DNA of 64,000 nt from Kribbella sp. NBC_01245. Lineage in GTDB: Bacteria; Actinomycetota; Actinomycetes; Propionibacteriales; Kribbellaceae. The notes beneath the pieces are model-generated. The model had not been told where the DNA came from. It ran no database searches and saw only the letters and a program-made list of their open reading frames with translations. Position 1 is the first letter of the stretch; the number at the start of each line of letters is the position of its first letter. Below are positions 24,707 through 35,074 of this stretch, piece by piece. The stretch lies in assembly GCF_036226525.1 (NCBI RefSeq), contig NZ_CP108487.1:1674001-1738000 (forward strand), read 5' to 3'. Made by a program: the position numbers and the translations under genes.

Positions 24707-25964
24707 GCCGGCACGGGCTCTCCATCCGCAGTCGCGTCGGTCCACCGATCGGGCTCGACAGCTCGAGTGTGCCGCCCAACGCGTCCAGCCGCGTGACCAA
24801 CCCGGTCAACCCTGTCCCGGCAGAAGGGTCCGCTCCCCCGATCCCGTCGTCCGTCACACTCACCACCAACCGCCCATCCCGGATCCACCCGTCCACTTCG
24901 CAATGCCGGGCCTGCGCATGCTTCGCCACATTCGCCAGCCCCTCGCTCACCACGAAGTACGCCGCGGCCTCGATCGGCGCGGGCAGACGTACCGGCAACG
25001 CGATCCGCACCTCCACCGGCAACGGCGAACGATCCGCCACCTCTCGTACCGCAGCCTCCAACCCATGGTCCACCAACACCCGCGGATGAATCCCGCGCAC
25101 GGCCTCACGCAGATCGGCCAGCGCCGCCTCGGCCTCGGCATGCGCCTTCACGACCAGCCGTCGGCTCTCCCCTTCCGGCAGATCGAGTTCGGCCAGCCCG
25201 AGCGTCATCGTCAGCCCGACGAGTCGCTGCTGAACGCCATCGTGCAAGTGCCGCTCGATCCGCTGGCGCTCGGTCTCGAACGCGCCGACCAGATCCAGCC
25301 GCGACCGGCGCAACGCCGCGATGCTCCGGCGCAGTTCGTCCTCGCGCGGACCAAGGAGAGCCTTCGCGAGTTCGGACTCGGCCGCCACCAGCAGCGTCAC
25401 GACGTACGACGTGAGCGCGTAGGCGATCGGGCCGCCGATCAGGGCGAACGGCAACGCCTCCCCGACCGAGTCCAGGATCCACGGACCAAGGCTGACCGGA
25501 TCCCAGAACACCAGCACCGGCGAGCCGATGGTGACGAAGACGATGACCAGGCCCATCGTCGCCGCCAATGCGTTCAGCGGCAGCAGGAACAGCCCGAGCA
25601 CAATGCCGTACCCGAAGGAACGCAGCGTCGCCCGCTCCCGGCGCCAATGGTCGATCCGCTCCCGCAGCCGAGCCCCGTCCGGCAATGGGGCGTGCGGACT
25701 GGGGACCGGTGGGCCGACCAGCCGCAGCCGAAAGCGCTCGACCTTGCCGATCGGAACGCCGAGCACCGGCACGGCCCCGAGGATGAGCAACCCGACGATG
25801 ATCGGCGCGGTCACCAATCCGACCCCAGCGAAGAGCAGCACGAACACCAACGTCAGCACGGCCACCGGCACCGAACTGATCAGGTACGCATACGAGCGCA
25901 AAGGCCAAGCTGACGTGAGGAACCGCCACGGCGAAGCCCCGAGCGCGTTCCACACAGTCGCCAC
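24696..25964 (-). CDS. DesK/NarX-type sensor histidine kinase
   Basis: A 422-aa kinase. The N-terminal half holds about five hydrophobic segments forming a membrane sensor with no large external loop. The HisKA_3 dimerisation helix contains the phospho-accepting His in ERQRIERHLHDGVQQRL. The ATPase domain has the N-box SEGLANVAKHAQA, and G-boxes VTDDGIGGAD and GTGLTGLVTRLDALGG. It should phosphorylate the NarL-type regulator encoded 32 nt downstream. The pair is divergent from an ABC exporter across 109 nt holding an 18-bp palindrome, so it probably controls that exporter. Confidence 0.9.
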   Translation of the reverse strand: MATVWNALGASPWRFLTSAWPLRSYAYLISSVPVAVLTLVFVLLFAGVGLVTAPIIVGLLILGAVPVLGVPIGKVERFRLRLVGPPVPSPHAPLPDGARLRERIDHWRRERATLRSFGYGIVLGLFLLPLNALAATMGLVIVFVTIGSPVLVFWDPVSLGPWILDSVGEALPFALIGGPIAYALTSYVVTLLVAAESELAKALLGPREDELRRSIAALRRSRLDLVGAFETERQRIERHLHDGVQQRLVGLTMTLGLAELDLPEGESRRLVVKAHAEAEAALADLREAVRGIHPRVLVDHGLEAAVREVADRSPLPVEVRIALPVRLPAPIEAAAYFVVSEGLANVAKHAQARHCEVDGWIRDGRLVVSVTDDGIGGADPSAGTGLTGLVTRLDALGGTLELSSPIGGPTRLRMESPCRLED

Positions 25965-25999
25965 GATTCACACGATAGGCGGCCGACATGCCATCACGC

Positions 26000-26017
26000 G
26001 GTAGCGCAGACGCTACC
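26000..26017. promoter_or_regulatory. 18-bp perfect palindrome in the TCS/ABC divergent promoter
   Basis: GGTAGCG-CAGA-CGCTACC lies between the kinase start (25964) and the ABC ATPase start (26074). NarL-family regulators commonly bind inverted repeats of this size, so it is a strong candidate operator for the adjacent regulator. Confidence 0.55.
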
Positions 26018-26073
26018 TTCGATGTCGCGACCAGGCCCGCGACCAAAGCGTCGTACCGGGCTTCGATGGACTC

Positions 26074-26832
26074 ATGACCACCCTCGCGATCCAGGCACCC
26101 CGGCAGACCGCGGCCGCGCTGCTGCTCGACGGCATCACCAAGACCTACCGTTCGAAAGCCGGTTCGGTTCAGGCCCTGCGCGGTGTCACGCACGCGTTCG
26201 CGCCCGGCACGTTCACGGCCGTGATGGGTGCGTCCGGCTCCGGCAAGTCGACGTTGCTGCAATGCGCGGCGGGCCTCGATCGTCCAACGAAGGGCTCAGT
26301 CCTACTCGCGGGCACCGACCTCACCACGCTCGACGAGACCGGCCTGACCAAACTCCGCCGCCAGGCCATGGGCTTCATCTTCCAGGCGTACAACCTGCTG
26401 CCCGCGCTCACCGTCTACGAGAACGTCGCGCTCCCCCTACGTCTGACCGGCGCCAAGCCGTCCAAGAGCCAGGTGTACGACGTACTCGCGCGCGTTGGTT
26501 TGGACGGTAAGGCCAAGCGGCGCCCGGCCGAGTTGTCCGGTGGCCAGCAGCAACGCGTCGCGATCGCGCGGGCGTTGATCGCCGAACCGGCCGTGCTCTT
26601 CGCCGACGAACCGACCGGCGCCCTCGACAGCGGGACCAGCCGGCAGATCCTCGACTTGTTGCGCAAGGCAACCGAGTTGTCGGGGCGGACGGTGGTGATG
26701 GTGACGCACGACCCGGTCGCCGCGGCGTACGCCTCGCGGGTGCTGTTCCTGTCCGACGGCCTGGTCGCGGGCGCGCTCGAACACGGCACGGCCCAGCAGA
26801 TCGCCGCCGCGATGAGCGAGTTGGAGCGCTGA
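26074..26832 (+). CDS. ABC transporter ATP-binding protein (MacB/BceA-like)
   Basis: A 252-aa ATPase with Walker A GASGSGKST, Q-loop FIFQAYNLLPALT, signature LSGGQQQRVAIARAL, Walker B VLFADEPTGALD and H-loop VMVTHD. ATG 26074 gives a slightly extended N-terminus (LAIQAPRQTAAALLLDG). It drives the FtsX-type permease that starts at its last base (TGATG overlap). Its position opposite a membrane-sensing two-component system resembles antimicrobial-peptide or cell-envelope stress modules. Confidence 0.9.
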   Translation: MTTLAIQAPRQTAAALLLDGITKTYRSKAGSVQALRGVTHAFAPGTFTAVMGASGSGKSTLLQCAAGLDRPTKGSVLLAGTDLTTLDETGLTKLRRQAMGFIFQAYNLLPALTVYENVALPLRLTGAKPSKSQVYDVLARVGLDGKAKRRPAELSGGQQQRVAIARALIAEPAVLFADEPTGALDSGTSRQILDLLRKATELSGRTVVMVTHDPVAAAYASRVLFLSDGLVAGALEHGTAQQIAAAMSELER

Positions 26833-28784
26833 TGTTCCACCTCAGCCGGCAGACCGTACGGCACGGGCGCTCGCTCTATGCCGGGTCGTTCGTCGCGCTC
26901 GCGGTCGGCGTCTTCATGCTCGGACTCGCCGCGACCACAACTGCGGCCACCATCGCGTACAAGATGCCCGCCGGCGATTCCGTCCGGGTCCACGTGACCG
27001 GTGGGGACATGCCTGACCGCTGGGTCCGCGTACCGCTCGGAGCGGCCGACGTGTCCGGCCTGCAGACCATTCTGAGCATCATCGCCACGATCAGCGGGTT
27101 CATCACGATCTTCGTGGTGGCGAGCACTTTCGCCTTCGCCGTGGCCTCCCGCCGTCGCGAACTCGGCCTGCTCCGGCTCATCGGCGCCACCCCGCGCCAA
27201 ACGCGCCGGATGATCCTCGGCGAGGCGTTCGTCGTCGCGCTCGCCGCCTCGCTGGCGGGCGCCATCGCGGCCGCGCTCGCCACTCCCGCCTTGCTGGCGA
27301 AGGCGTCGTACACCGAACTCGCGCCCGTACGACTCCACGCCGCCAGTCCGTGGGTCCCACTCGCCATCGCGGTTGGCGCGGGCCTGTTCGTGGCGCTGCT
27401 CGGCGCACGTTCCGCGGCACGACGAGCCGGTCGGGTGGCCGCGATCGACGCGCTGCGCGAAGCGGACCTCGAGCCACCGAAAGCTGGCGTTTTGCGGATC
27501 GTGCTCGGGGTGCTGTTCTTCGCGGGCGCTGTCACGATGCTGGCGCTGATCCGGCCGGGTACGGGCGAAGCCGTCGTACCGCTGGCCATGTTCGCGCCCA
27601 TGGTGCTGGTGATCGCGTTCACGGCCTTCGCGCCGCTGCTGGTGCCGTCGCTCGGCCGCCTCTGGGCCGTCCCGTTCGTCGCCTTCACCCGGATCTCGGG
27701 ACGCCTGGCCCGGGCGAACGTCGTCTCCGCGCCCCGGCGCAGCGCCTCCCTGGCCGCGCCGATCCTGGCGATCTCGGCCATCGCGGGTTCGATGGTGCTG
27801 ACCCTCGGTTTCGCCGCCGCCGCCTCGACCGCCATCATCCGCGACACCCTCCGCGCCCCGATCGTCGTCCCGGGTCCCGCCTTGTTCGAGAGCATTGCCC
27901 GTACGCCGGGAGTGGGCGCCATCGACGGTGGTGTCGACCTCCCGATCATCCGGACCGACCGTGGCGACGCCTATCTCGACGACGCCGCCGGGATCGACCC
28001 GCTCGCCGCCGCGAAGACCCGCAAGCTCGAACCACTCGAAGGCTCCCTGGCCAACCTCACCGGCAATAGCGTCGCCATCGCAAAGGAGCTCTCGTCGTTC
28101 GACAACTACCGCCTCGGCGACACGATGAAGGTCGCTTTCACCGACGGTAAGACGGCCAACCTTCGCGTGGTGGCGATCCTCCCGGACGCTTTCGAAATCA
28201 ACGCCCAGCTCCTGCTGCCGATGGCGCTCGCCAAGGCGCACACCTCCGACGGCCCGTCGCAGTGGTTCGTGCAACCCGCGCCCGGTACGCCGTACGACGT
28301 TCTGCTCAGCGAACTCCGCGAACGCGACATCAAGGCCATCCCGGCCACCGAGTGGGAACGCCAGCAGAGCGAAGGCCTTCGCGAAGGCAACCAGCTCGGC
28401 CTGATCATGCTGCTCGGCCCGGCCGCCCTCTACAGCGCGATCGCGATTATCAACACTTTGTTGATGGCAAGCCTGCAACGCCGTCAGGAATTCGCCTCAG
28501 CCCGCCTCCTCGGCACCACCGCCGCCCAACTCCGCCGAATGGTCCTCTGGGAAGCAACCCTCGTCGGCGCCGTCGCCCTCTCCCTCGGCACCGCCATCAC
28601 CGCCGTCGTCGGCATGCTCCTCCGCCGAGCCATGACCGACGGCCTAACCGCCGTACCCCTAACGATCCCCTGGCCCACCCTCCTAACCATCACCACCACC
28701 TGCCTCCTCCTAACCATCACCGCCGCCTTAGCCCCCACCCTCCCCCTCCTCCGAACGACCCGTCCCCTGGGCGCGGAGGACTGA
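26832..28784 (+). CDS. FtsX-family ABC transporter permease, long two-domain type
   Basis: A 650-aa permease with about ten transmembrane segments. There is an N-terminal helix (14-35), a first FtsX domain (about 75-190, with ASRRRELGLLRLIGATPRQ), a central pair of helices, an extracytoplasmic part (about 330-490), and a second FtsX domain (QRRQEFASARLLGTTAAQL). This duplicated layout is that of the actinobacterial two-FtsX permeases that pair with a single ATPase. Translation is coupled to the ATPase gene. The cargo is unknown; regulation by the divergent DesK/NarL system is likely. Confidence 0.88.
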   Translation: MFHLSRQTVRHGRSLYAGSFVALAVGVFMLGLAATTTAATIAYKMPAGDSVRVHVTGGDMPDRWVRVPLGAADVSGLQTILSIIATISGFITIFVVASTFAFAVASRRRELGLLRLIGATPRQTRRMILGEAFVVALAASLAGAIAAALATPALLAKASYTELAPVRLHAASPWVPLAIAVGAGLFVALLGARSAARRAGRVAAIDALREADLEPPKAGVLRIVLGVLFFAGAVTMLALIRPGTGEAVVPLAMFAPMVLVIAFTAFAPLLVPSLGRLWAVPFVAFTRISGRLARANVVSAPRRSASLAAPILAISAIAGSMVLTLGFAAAASTAIIRDTLRAPIVVPGPALFESIARTPGVGAIDGGVDLPIIRTDRGDAYLDDAAGIDPLAAAKTRKLEPLEGSLANLTGNSVAIAKELSSFDNYRLGDTMKVAFTDGKTANLRVVAILPDAFEINAQLLLPMALAKAHTSDGPSQWFVQPAPGTPYDVLLSELRERDIKAIPATEWERQQSEGLREGNQLGLIMLLGPAALYSAIAIINTLLMASLQRRQEFASARLLGTTAAQLRRMVLWEATLVGAVALSLGTAITAVVGMLLRRAMTDGLTAVPLTIPWPTLLTITTTCLLLTITAALAPTLPLLRTTRPLGAED

Positions 28785-28960
28785 TGGCGGGAATTGTCGG
28801 AGGGTGGTCGTAGGGTGGGCGCCAAAGTCGGGGGTTGGGCCGGGTCGCTGCTGGGCTCGGGCCACTCCGGGCGGGACAATGAGCCCAGCCGACGACCGGG
28901 TCAGACCAGGTCCCGGCCGCCGCCGAGATAGAGCTGTCACCGAGGAGTGCGTCGACCCGC

Positions 28961-31900
28961 ATGGCACGTCGTAGCAGTAAGACCGTTGAACCCGAGGACT
29001 TCGAGGAGCGCATTCTCGACGTCGACGTCTCCGATGAGATGCGCACCAGCTTCCTGGAGTACGCCTACTCGGTGATCTACTCCCGGGCGCTGCCGGATGC
29101 CCGGGATGGCCTCAAACCGGTGCAGCGCCGGATTCTGTTCTCGATGGCGGAGAACGGTATCCGTCCCGATCGCGGCCATGTGAAGTCCGCCCGCGTCGTC
29201 GGTGAAGTGATGGGTAAGTACCACCCGCACGGTGACGGCGCGATCTACGACGCCCTCGTGCGTACGGCGCAGCCCTGGTCGATGCGGGTGCCGCTGATCG
29301 ACGGCCACGGGAACTTTGGATCGTTGGACGACGGACCGGCTGCCATGCGTTATTGCCTCACCGGCGATGTGCGCGTCCGGCTGGCGGACGGGCGATCGAT
29401 CCGCATCGCCGATCTCGTCGACCTGCCGGACAATTCCCAGGCCGACTCCGATCTCGAAGTGCTCGATAAGGACGGCAAAACGGTCCGCGCCACCAAGCTC
29501 TTCAACTCCGGCGTCCACCCGGTCAAGGAGCTGGTGGCCAAGAGCGGTCACAGGCTTCGCGGCAGCCACAATCACCCCGTGCTCTGCCTTGTTCCAGTCC
29601 TCGGCGTCCCCGTGTTCCAGTGGCTTCGCCTCGACGAGATCACACCCGGAACCGTCGTCTGTCTCGCTCGGAACGCGTGGTCGACCGCCATCCCGATGGC
29701 TCACGAGATGATGCTTGGAACTCTTCTCGGAGGTTGGGTGTCCGAGGGCTTCACCTCAGCCGGCCGCGCCGGGTTCAACAGCACGGATGAAGAGTATTTT
29801 CGCTACGTCCTTGAAGCTTATGACAGCATCGTGGGCGGTCCGCGGTATGTTTCATCGCGCAAGCTGCGACGGTCACAGAAGACCATCCATGAGCTCGACG
29901 TTCAAAACCTCACTTTCCTGCGCGATAGCCCGCTCGCCGAGCTGATCGGTTTGAAGGCCGCGGACAAGCTGATCCCGGAGACCGTTTGGCAGGGTTCGGT
30001 CGGCATTAAACGTGCCTTCCTGATGGCCCTGTACGAAGGCGATGGCGGTGTGCGCCGCGCCACGGACAGTTCCATCACCGTTCAGTATTCGACCTACAGC
30101 GAGCGCCTCGCCAGCGAGATTCAGGAGCTCCTGCTCGAGTTCGGCATCCATAGCAACCTGACGCACTACGCGCGCGGCGAGTACCGGCTGGTGATCTCGG
30201 GCCGCCACAACTTGCACGCGTTCGCAGAGCGGGTTGGATTCCTGACTGCCAAGAAGCGACAGCTCGAAGCATGGCTTCGAAGCGGCCCTCGCTACACACA
30301 CCGGCTGACCCGGGACTTCGCGCCCTATGTCGCCGACTATGTCCGGAGCGCCTTCCGGTCAGGCCGCGGCACCGGAAAGAGCTGGTTGGTCCAGCACAAC
30401 TTCGATCGCTTCGAGCGCTGGCAGACCGACCGCAGCCTGCTGGTGAGCAAATTCAAAGATCCGGAGATGCTCAGCGTCGTCTCAGCGATCATGGACTCGG
30501 GGTACCGTTTCGTCGAGGTCGCCAACGTCACGGACCGCGCACCTGAGAGTGTCTATTCAGTCCGGGTGGATAGCGATGACCATTCATTCCTCGCCGGCGG
30601 TTTCGTAAACCACAATACGGAGTGCCGGATGTCGCCGGCCGCGATGGCGATGACGATGGGGCTGGACGAGGACGTCGTCGACTTCAAGCCGAACTACGAC
30701 GGCCGCGAGGAAGAGCCGTCCGTGCTGCCGGCCGCCTTCCCGAACCTGCTGGTCAACGGCGCCGCCGGGATCGCCGTGGGGATGGCGACGAACATGGCAC
30801 CGCACAACCTGGTCGAGGTGATCCAGGCCCTGCGGCATCTGATCAAGACGCCGAATGCCGATCTCGACGACCTGATGCGGTTCATCCCCGGGCCGGACCT
30901 GCCCACCGGCGGCAAGATCGTCGGCCTGGAAGGGATTCGGGACGCGTACGAGACCGGTCGCGGCTCGTTCAAGATGCGCTCCACCGCGCGAATCGAGAAC
31001 GTCACGCCTCGCCGCAAGGGCATCGTCATCACCGAGCTGCCGTATACGGTCGGCCCGGAAAAGGTGATCGAGAAGATCAAGACCCTGGTGCAGGCGAAGA
31101 AGCTGCAGGGCATCGCCGACGTCAAGGACCTGACCGATCGCAGCCACGGCACCCAGCTGGTGATCGAGGTGAAGAACGGGTTCCACCCCGAGGCCCTGCT
31201 GGAACAGCTGTACAAGCTGACTCCCCTCGAGGACTCGTTCTCGATCAACGCGGTCTGCCTGGTCGACGGCCAGCCGCGCACACTAGGTCTGCGCGAGCTG
31301 CTAGACGTCTACCTGCAGCACCGGTTCGACGTCACCCGCCGCCGCAGCGAGCACCGCCGCAAGAAGGCGCAGGACCGGCTGCACATCGTGGACGGCCTGC
31401 TGATCGCGATCCTCGATATCGACGAGGTCATCCAGATCATCCGGTCCAGCGATGACGCGGCCGCCGCGCGCACCCGGTTGATGGACATCTACGACCTGTC
31501 CGAGGTCCAGGCCAACTACATCCTGGACATGCCGCTGCGGCGCCTGACCAAGTTCTCCAAGCTCGAGCTGGAGACCGAGAAGGCCGAGCTGGAGCGCGAG
31601 ATCGAGAAGCTGACCGCGATCCTGGAGGACGAGTCGCTGCTGCGCAAGGTCGTCTCCGAGGAGCTCGCGGAGATGGCGAAGACGTACGGCACCCCGCGTC
31701 GTACCGTGCTGCTGGAGTCGTCCGGCGCGACCAAGACGGCAGCCGTGCCGCTCGAGGTCAGCGACGACCCCTGCTTCATCCTGCTCAGCTCCACCGGCCT
31801 GCTGGCCAGGACGAACAACGTCGAGCCGTTCGGCGCGATCGAGTCCCGCGCCAAACACGACGCGATCGTCTCCCGCATCCGCAGTTCGGCGCGCGGGCAG

Positions 31901-32674
31901 TACGGGTTGGTCACGAGCGCGGGCCGGTTGATCCGCCTCGACTCCCTGGATCTCCCGGCCGTGCCGACGACCGCCGCCGCGCCGAACCTGCAAGGTGGTG
32001 CGCCCGTCGCCGAGTTCGTCTCACTCGAGCCCGGCGAGCGCGTCCTCGCGTTGAGCACGCTCGACCCCGACTCGGTTGGTATCGCCCTCGGCACCGCCCA
32101 AGGTGTCGTCAAACGCGTCGTCCCGGACCACCTGAGCAACCGCGACTCGTGGGAGATCGTGCGGCTCGCCGATGACGACGAGGTGGTCGGCGCGATCGAG
32201 CTCACCACCGGCGACGAGGAGCTCTGCTTCATCAGCTCCGACGCGCAACTCCTGCATTTCAACGCATCCCTCGTCCGCCCTCAGGGTCGTACGGCGGGAG
32301 GTATGGCCGGGATCAGGCTCGCGGCAAAGCAGAAGGTCGTCTTCTTCGGCGCCTTCGACCCGAACCGCGAGAGCCACGTCCTGACCATCTCCGGTTCGTC
32401 CTCGGCCCTGCCCGGGACGGAGATCGGCGCGGTCAAGCTCACCCCGTTCAGCGAGTATCCGGCCAAGGGCCGTGGCACCGGCGGCGTGCGCTGCCACCGA
32501 TTCCTCAAGGGTGAGGACGGTTTGACTCTGGCGTACGCCGGCCCAGCGCCGCTGCACGCGAGCGGGTCCGGCGGCCAGCCCGTCGAGCTGCCCGAGGCGG
32601 ACGGCCGTCGCGACGGTTCCGGCATCCCGTTGGGCCAGCCGATCGCCGCCTGCGCCGCGGACCTGGCAGGCTGA
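28961..32674 (+). CDS. parC: DNA topoisomerase IV subunit A, interrupted by an intein
   Basis: The 1237-aa precursor is made of an 816-aa ParC extein and a 421-aa intein (residues 132-552). The extein begins [20 protein letters not shown], continues with [11 protein letters not shown] and [15 protein letters not shown], and has the catalytic tyrosine Y131 in AAMRY. The C-terminal half holds the coiled-coil gate and beta-pinwheel repeats. With ParE (43604-45688) it should decatenate daughter chromosomes. The intein sits directly after the active-site Tyr, so the enzyme cannot work until splicing. The gene is followed 4 nt later by lprG. Assignment to parC rather than gyrA rests on general similarity and the parE gene in the same window. 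Confidence 0.9.
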   Translation: MARRSSKTVEPEDFEERILDVDVSDEMRTSFLEYAYSVIYSRALPDARDGLKPVQRRILFSMAENGIRPDRGHVKSARVVGEVMGKYHPHGDGAIYDALVRTAQPWSMRVPLIDGHGNFGSLDDGPAAMRYCLTGDVRVRLADGRSIRIADLVDLPDNSQADSDLEVLDKDGKTVRATKLFNSGVHPVKELVAKSGHRLRGSHNHPVLCLVPVLGVPVFQWLRLDEITPGTVVCLARNAWSTAIPMAHEMMLGTLLGGWVSEGFTSAGRAGFNSTDEEYFRYVLEAYDSIVGGPRYVSSRKLRRSQKTIHELDVQNLTFLRDSPLAELIGLKAADKLIPETVWQGSVGIKRAFLMALYEGDGGVRRATDSSITVQYSTYSERLASEIQELLLEFGIHSNLTHYARGEYRLVISGRHNLHAFAERVGFLTAKKRQLEAWLRSGPRYTHRLTRDFAPYVADYVRSAFRSGRGTGKSWLVQHNFDRFERWQTDRSLLVSKFKDPEMLSVVSAIMDSGYRFVEVANVTDRAPESVYSVRVDSDDHSFLAGGFVNHNTECRMSPAAMAMTMGLDEDVVDFKPNYDGREEEPSVLPAAFPNLLVNGAAGIAVGMATNMAPHNLVEVIQALRHLIKTPNADLDDLMRFIPGPDLPTGGKIVGLEGIRDAYETGRGSFKMRSTARIENVTPRRKGIVITELPYTVGPEKVIEKIKTLVQAKKLQGIADVKDLTDRSHGTQLVIEVKNGFHPEALLEQLYKLTPLEDSFSINAVCLVDGQPRTLGLRELLDVYLQHRFDVTRRRSEHRRKKAQDRLHIVDGLLIAILDIDEVIQIIRSSDDAAAARTRLMDIYDLSEVQANYILDMPLRRLTKFSKLELETEKAELEREIEKLTAILEDESLLRKVVSEELAEMAKTYGTPRRTVLLESSGATKTAAVPLEVSDDPCFILLSSTGLLARTNNVEPFGAIESRAKHDAIVSRIRSSARGQYGLVTSAGRLIRLDSLDLPAVPTTAAAPNLQGGAPVAEFVSLEPGERVLALSTLDPDSVGIALGTAQGVVKRVVPDHLSNRDSWEIVRLADDDEVVGAIELTTGDEELCFISSDAQLLHFNASLVRPQGRTAGGMAGIRLAAKQKVVFFGAFDPNRESHVLTISGSSSALPGTEIGAVKLTPFSEYPAKGRGTGGVRCHRFLKGEDGLTLAYAGPAPLHASGSGGQPVELPEADGRRDGSGIPLGQPIAACAADLAG
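29354..30616 (+). other. Intein with LAGLIDADG homing endonuclease, in the ParC active site
   Basis: A 421-codon in-frame insertion between Y131 and the Thr of TECRMSP. The first residue is Cys ([13 protein letters not shown], block A). Block B is SHNHPVLCL with the conserved His. Block F is [18 protein letters not shown], and the insertion ends NHN before Thr+1. All splice residues (Cys1, block B His, His-Asn end, Thr+1) are present. The middle has two dodecapeptide-like motifs ([22 protein letters not shown]) with acidic residues, so the endonuclease may be active. The insertion point is the one used by mycobacterial GyrA inteins. Confidence 0.92.
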
Positions 32675-32678
32675 CGTC

Positions 32679-33383
32679 ATGAAGAAGATCCTCGCGCTTG
32701 CCGCGGTAGCGATGCTTGCGCTGACTGGCTGCACCGATGACAAGGGTGACGGCGGCAACGGTGGCTCCAAGGAGGACGCCGCCGCGCTGCTGGCCGACGC
32801 CAAGAAGACCATCGACGACGCGGCCAGCGTGCACTTCGTGATCACCGGGCGCGATCTGCCCGAGAGCGCGCAGGCGCTGACCAAAGGCGACGGCGTTGCG
32901 ACCCACGCGCCCGCGTTCAAGGGCAAGCTCACGGTTCGTACGGCCGGGTCAACGATCGACGCCGAGGTGGTTTCGGTTGGTGGCAAGACGTACGTGAAGC
33001 CGTCGTTCAGCCCGAAGTTCCTCCCGTTCACCCCAGAGCAGCTGTCCGGCCTCGGCGCACCCGACCCGGCCATCCTGCTCAACCCGGAGCAGGGTTTGAC
33101 CTCCGCCCTGGCCACGGTCAAGGACCCGGTGGTCAAGGGTGAGGTGCGCGACGGCTCGAAGGTGCTGACCGAGGTGACCGGCTCGATCCAGGGCAAGTCG
33201 CTGGCCGGCATCTTCCCCGGCGCCGCCGAGGACAAGGACTTCCCGAGCACGTTCACGATCGACAAGTCCAGCAAGCAGTTGGTCAAGGCAACGATCACCG
33301 GGCCGTTCTACGGTGAGGCGACCAGCGCGTATGACGTGACCCTGGACAAGTACGGCGAACAGGTCGAGATCGTCAAGCCGTGA
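32679..33383 (+). CDS. lprG: LppX/LprAFG-family lipoprotein
   Basis: A 234-aa protein with a signal peptide and lipobox LTGC (Cys18), then a Gly/Asp-rich linker and the LprG fold: DAKKTIDDAASVHFVITG, FKGKLTVRT, ... TYDVTLDKYG-like end (SAYDVTLDKYGEQVEI). LprG-type lipoproteins carry triacylated glycolipids or triacylglycerol in a hydrophobic cavity and work with the exporter encoded next door. Here the two genes overlap (GTGA at 33380-33383). The gene starts 4 nt after the parC stop, so it is in the same transcript. Confidence 0.87.
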   Translation: MKKILALAAVAMLALTGCTDDKGDGGNGGSKEDAAALLADAKKTIDDAASVHFVITGRDLPESAQALTKGDGVATHAPAFKGKLTVRTAGSTIDAEVVSVGGKTYVKPSFSPKFLPFTPEQLSGLGAPDPAILLNPEQGLTSALATVKDPVVKGEVRDGSKVLTEVTGSIQGKSLAGIFPGAAEDKDFPSTFTIDKSSKQLVKATITGPFYGEATSAYDVTLDKYGEQVEIVKP

Positions 33384-35074
33384 CCCCTCGCGCCAAACTC
33401 GCCCTGGCGGCGGTGTCGGTGGCGTTCGCCGCCGCCGACACCTACGTGGTCGTGCTGGCCTTGCCGGACATGATGACCGGCGTCGGCCTCTCGGCAGACC
33501 AGTTGCAACGGGCCGCCCCGATCATCTCGGGCTTCCTGCTCGGCTACATCGCGGTGCTGCCGTTGATCGGCCGCATCGCCGATGTCGTTGGCCGTACGCC
33601 GGTGCTGGTGGCGGCTCTGCTGTTGTTCGCGGTCGGCTCGCTCATCACCGCAGCGGCGTACGACCTGCCGCTGGTGGTGTCCGGCCGATTCCTGCAAGGC
33701 GTCGGCGGCGGCGGACTCGTGCCCGCAACCCTTGCCTTGGTGGCCGATCTCTGGCCTGCCGAGAAGCGAGGCCTGCCGTTGGGCGTGGTTGGAGCCGTGC
33801 AGGAGCTGGGATCCGTCCTCGGCCCCTTGCTCGGCGCGGCCGTGCTCGCGGTATCGGATTGGCGGGCCATCTTCTGGCTCAACCTCGGCGTCGCCCTCGT
33901 ACTCGCCCTCTTCCTCCGCGGCCGAAAGCTCCCCCAGAATCCGCTCGCGCTAGCACTGGGTCTATTGGCCTGCATATCCCTCGCCTTGACGTTGATAGCC
34001 CCCAAACGCCTCGCCACCGACGTCACCCTGGGCATCCCGTTCGTACCGTTCACCGGCGAATCGCGCCTGGCAACACCGATCGGTCTGGTCACGTTGGCGC
34101 TCGCGGCCGCGTGGGCCATCGCCGCGTCCTGGCACGGACGCGCGGGAGCGCGCGTCGTACTGCGTCAGGTCGATATCCCCGGCGCCCTGCTCCTCGCACT
34201 CGCGTTATCCGGCGTCGTGCTGGCCTTCGCAACGGCCGATCCCGAGCGCGAGCTCATGTCGCCCGCCGGCCCTTTCCTCCTCGTCGCCGCCCTGGTCTTC
34301 GCGATCGGCTTCTGGCTTTGGCAACGCCGTACGCCGAACGCGATCGTGCCGCCCGGCCTTCTCGCACCACGCGCCGCCTGGGGTTCGCTGGCGGTCAGCT
34401 TTCTCGTTGGCGCGGCGTTGATCGCGGCACTGGTCGACGTCCCGGTCTTCGCCCGTACGACGCAAGGTGGCGGCCAACTCGCGGCGGCACTCGTGCTCGT
34501 GCGTTTCCTGGTGGCGTTGCCGGTCGGCGCGGTCGTCGGTGGCTGGCTGACCCGGCGGGTAGGCCTCGCGCCGATCACGTGCGCCGGGCTCGCGTTGGCA
34601 GGCGCCATGTTCGTACTAATGGCCCGCTGGGACCGCGACGCGCTGGACGGAATCGCCGCGACGGTCGTGCTGGTGCTGTGCGGATTCGGGTTCGGCCTGG
34701 CGATCTCGCCCGTCAACTCGGCCATTCTCGCGGCCACCCGGGCAGATACGCATGGACTGGTCAGCGCGCTGGTGGTCGTGGCCCGGATGATCGGCATGCT
34801 CGTCGGCATCTCCGCGCTCACCGCCATCGGCCTCCGCCGGTACTACGCGCTCGCGGGCGACATCCCGCCCGCCGAGCAGCTCTGCGGTGGCGCCGGGATC
34901 TGCCGGGCGTACGTGGATGCGCTGCGTGACGCCGCGATCGCCCAGGCGAACGCCATTTTTGCCGGCGCGGCCGTTTGCGCCTTCGCGGCAGCCATCCTCG
35001 CGCTCGTCCTGCTGGGACGCCGTCCAGTAGGTGATTCGGATCATGGGGACATGCCGTCGGCTCGCGTACCGTGA
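33380..35074 (+). CDS. P55-type MFS lipid/drug exporter (Rv1410c-like)
   Basis: A 564-aa transporter with about 14 hydrophobic segments. Signatures are ADTYVVVLALPDMMTGVGL at helix 1, GRIADVVGRTPVL (MFS loop 2-3) and GRFLQGVGGGGLVPATLALV (helix 5 motif C region). The pairing with an overlapping lprG gene identifies it as the counterpart of mycobacterial P55, which exports triacylglycerides and affects drug tolerance. It starts at GTG overlapping the lprG stop, and its own stop overlaps the next start (GTGA 35071-35074). Confidence 0.88.
   Translation: MTPRAKLALAAVSVAFAAADTYVVVLALPDMMTGVGLSADQLQRAAPIISGFLLGYIAVLPLIGRIADVVGRTPVLVAALLLFAVGSLITAAAYDLPLVVSGRFLQGVGGGGLVPATLALVADLWPAEKRGLPLGVVGAVQELGSVLGPLLGAAVLAVSDWRAIFWLNLGVALVLALFLRGRKLPQNPLALALGLLACISLALTLIAPKRLATDVTLGIPFVPFTGESRLATPIGLVTLALAAAWAIAASWHGRAGARVVLRQVDIPGALLLALALSGVVLAFATADPERELMSPAGPFLLVAALVFAIGFWLWQRRTPNAIVPPGLLAPRAAWGSLAVSFLVGAALIAALVDVPVFARTTQGGGQLAAALVLVRFLVALPVGAVVGGWLTRRVGLAPITCAGLALAGAMFVLMARWDRDALDGIAATVVLVLCGFGFGLAISPVNSAILAATRADTHGLVSALVVVARMIGMLVGISALTAIGLRRYYALAGDIPPAEQLCGGAGICRAYVDALRDAAIAQANAIFAGAAVCAFAAAILALVLLGRRPVGDSDHGDMPSARVP

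Noticed and set aside
26415..28478. A 687-codon antisense frame across the ABC exporter
   Set aside because: Extremely Arg/Glu/Gly/Asp-rich with no recognisable fold; shadow of the FtsX permease and ATPase genes.
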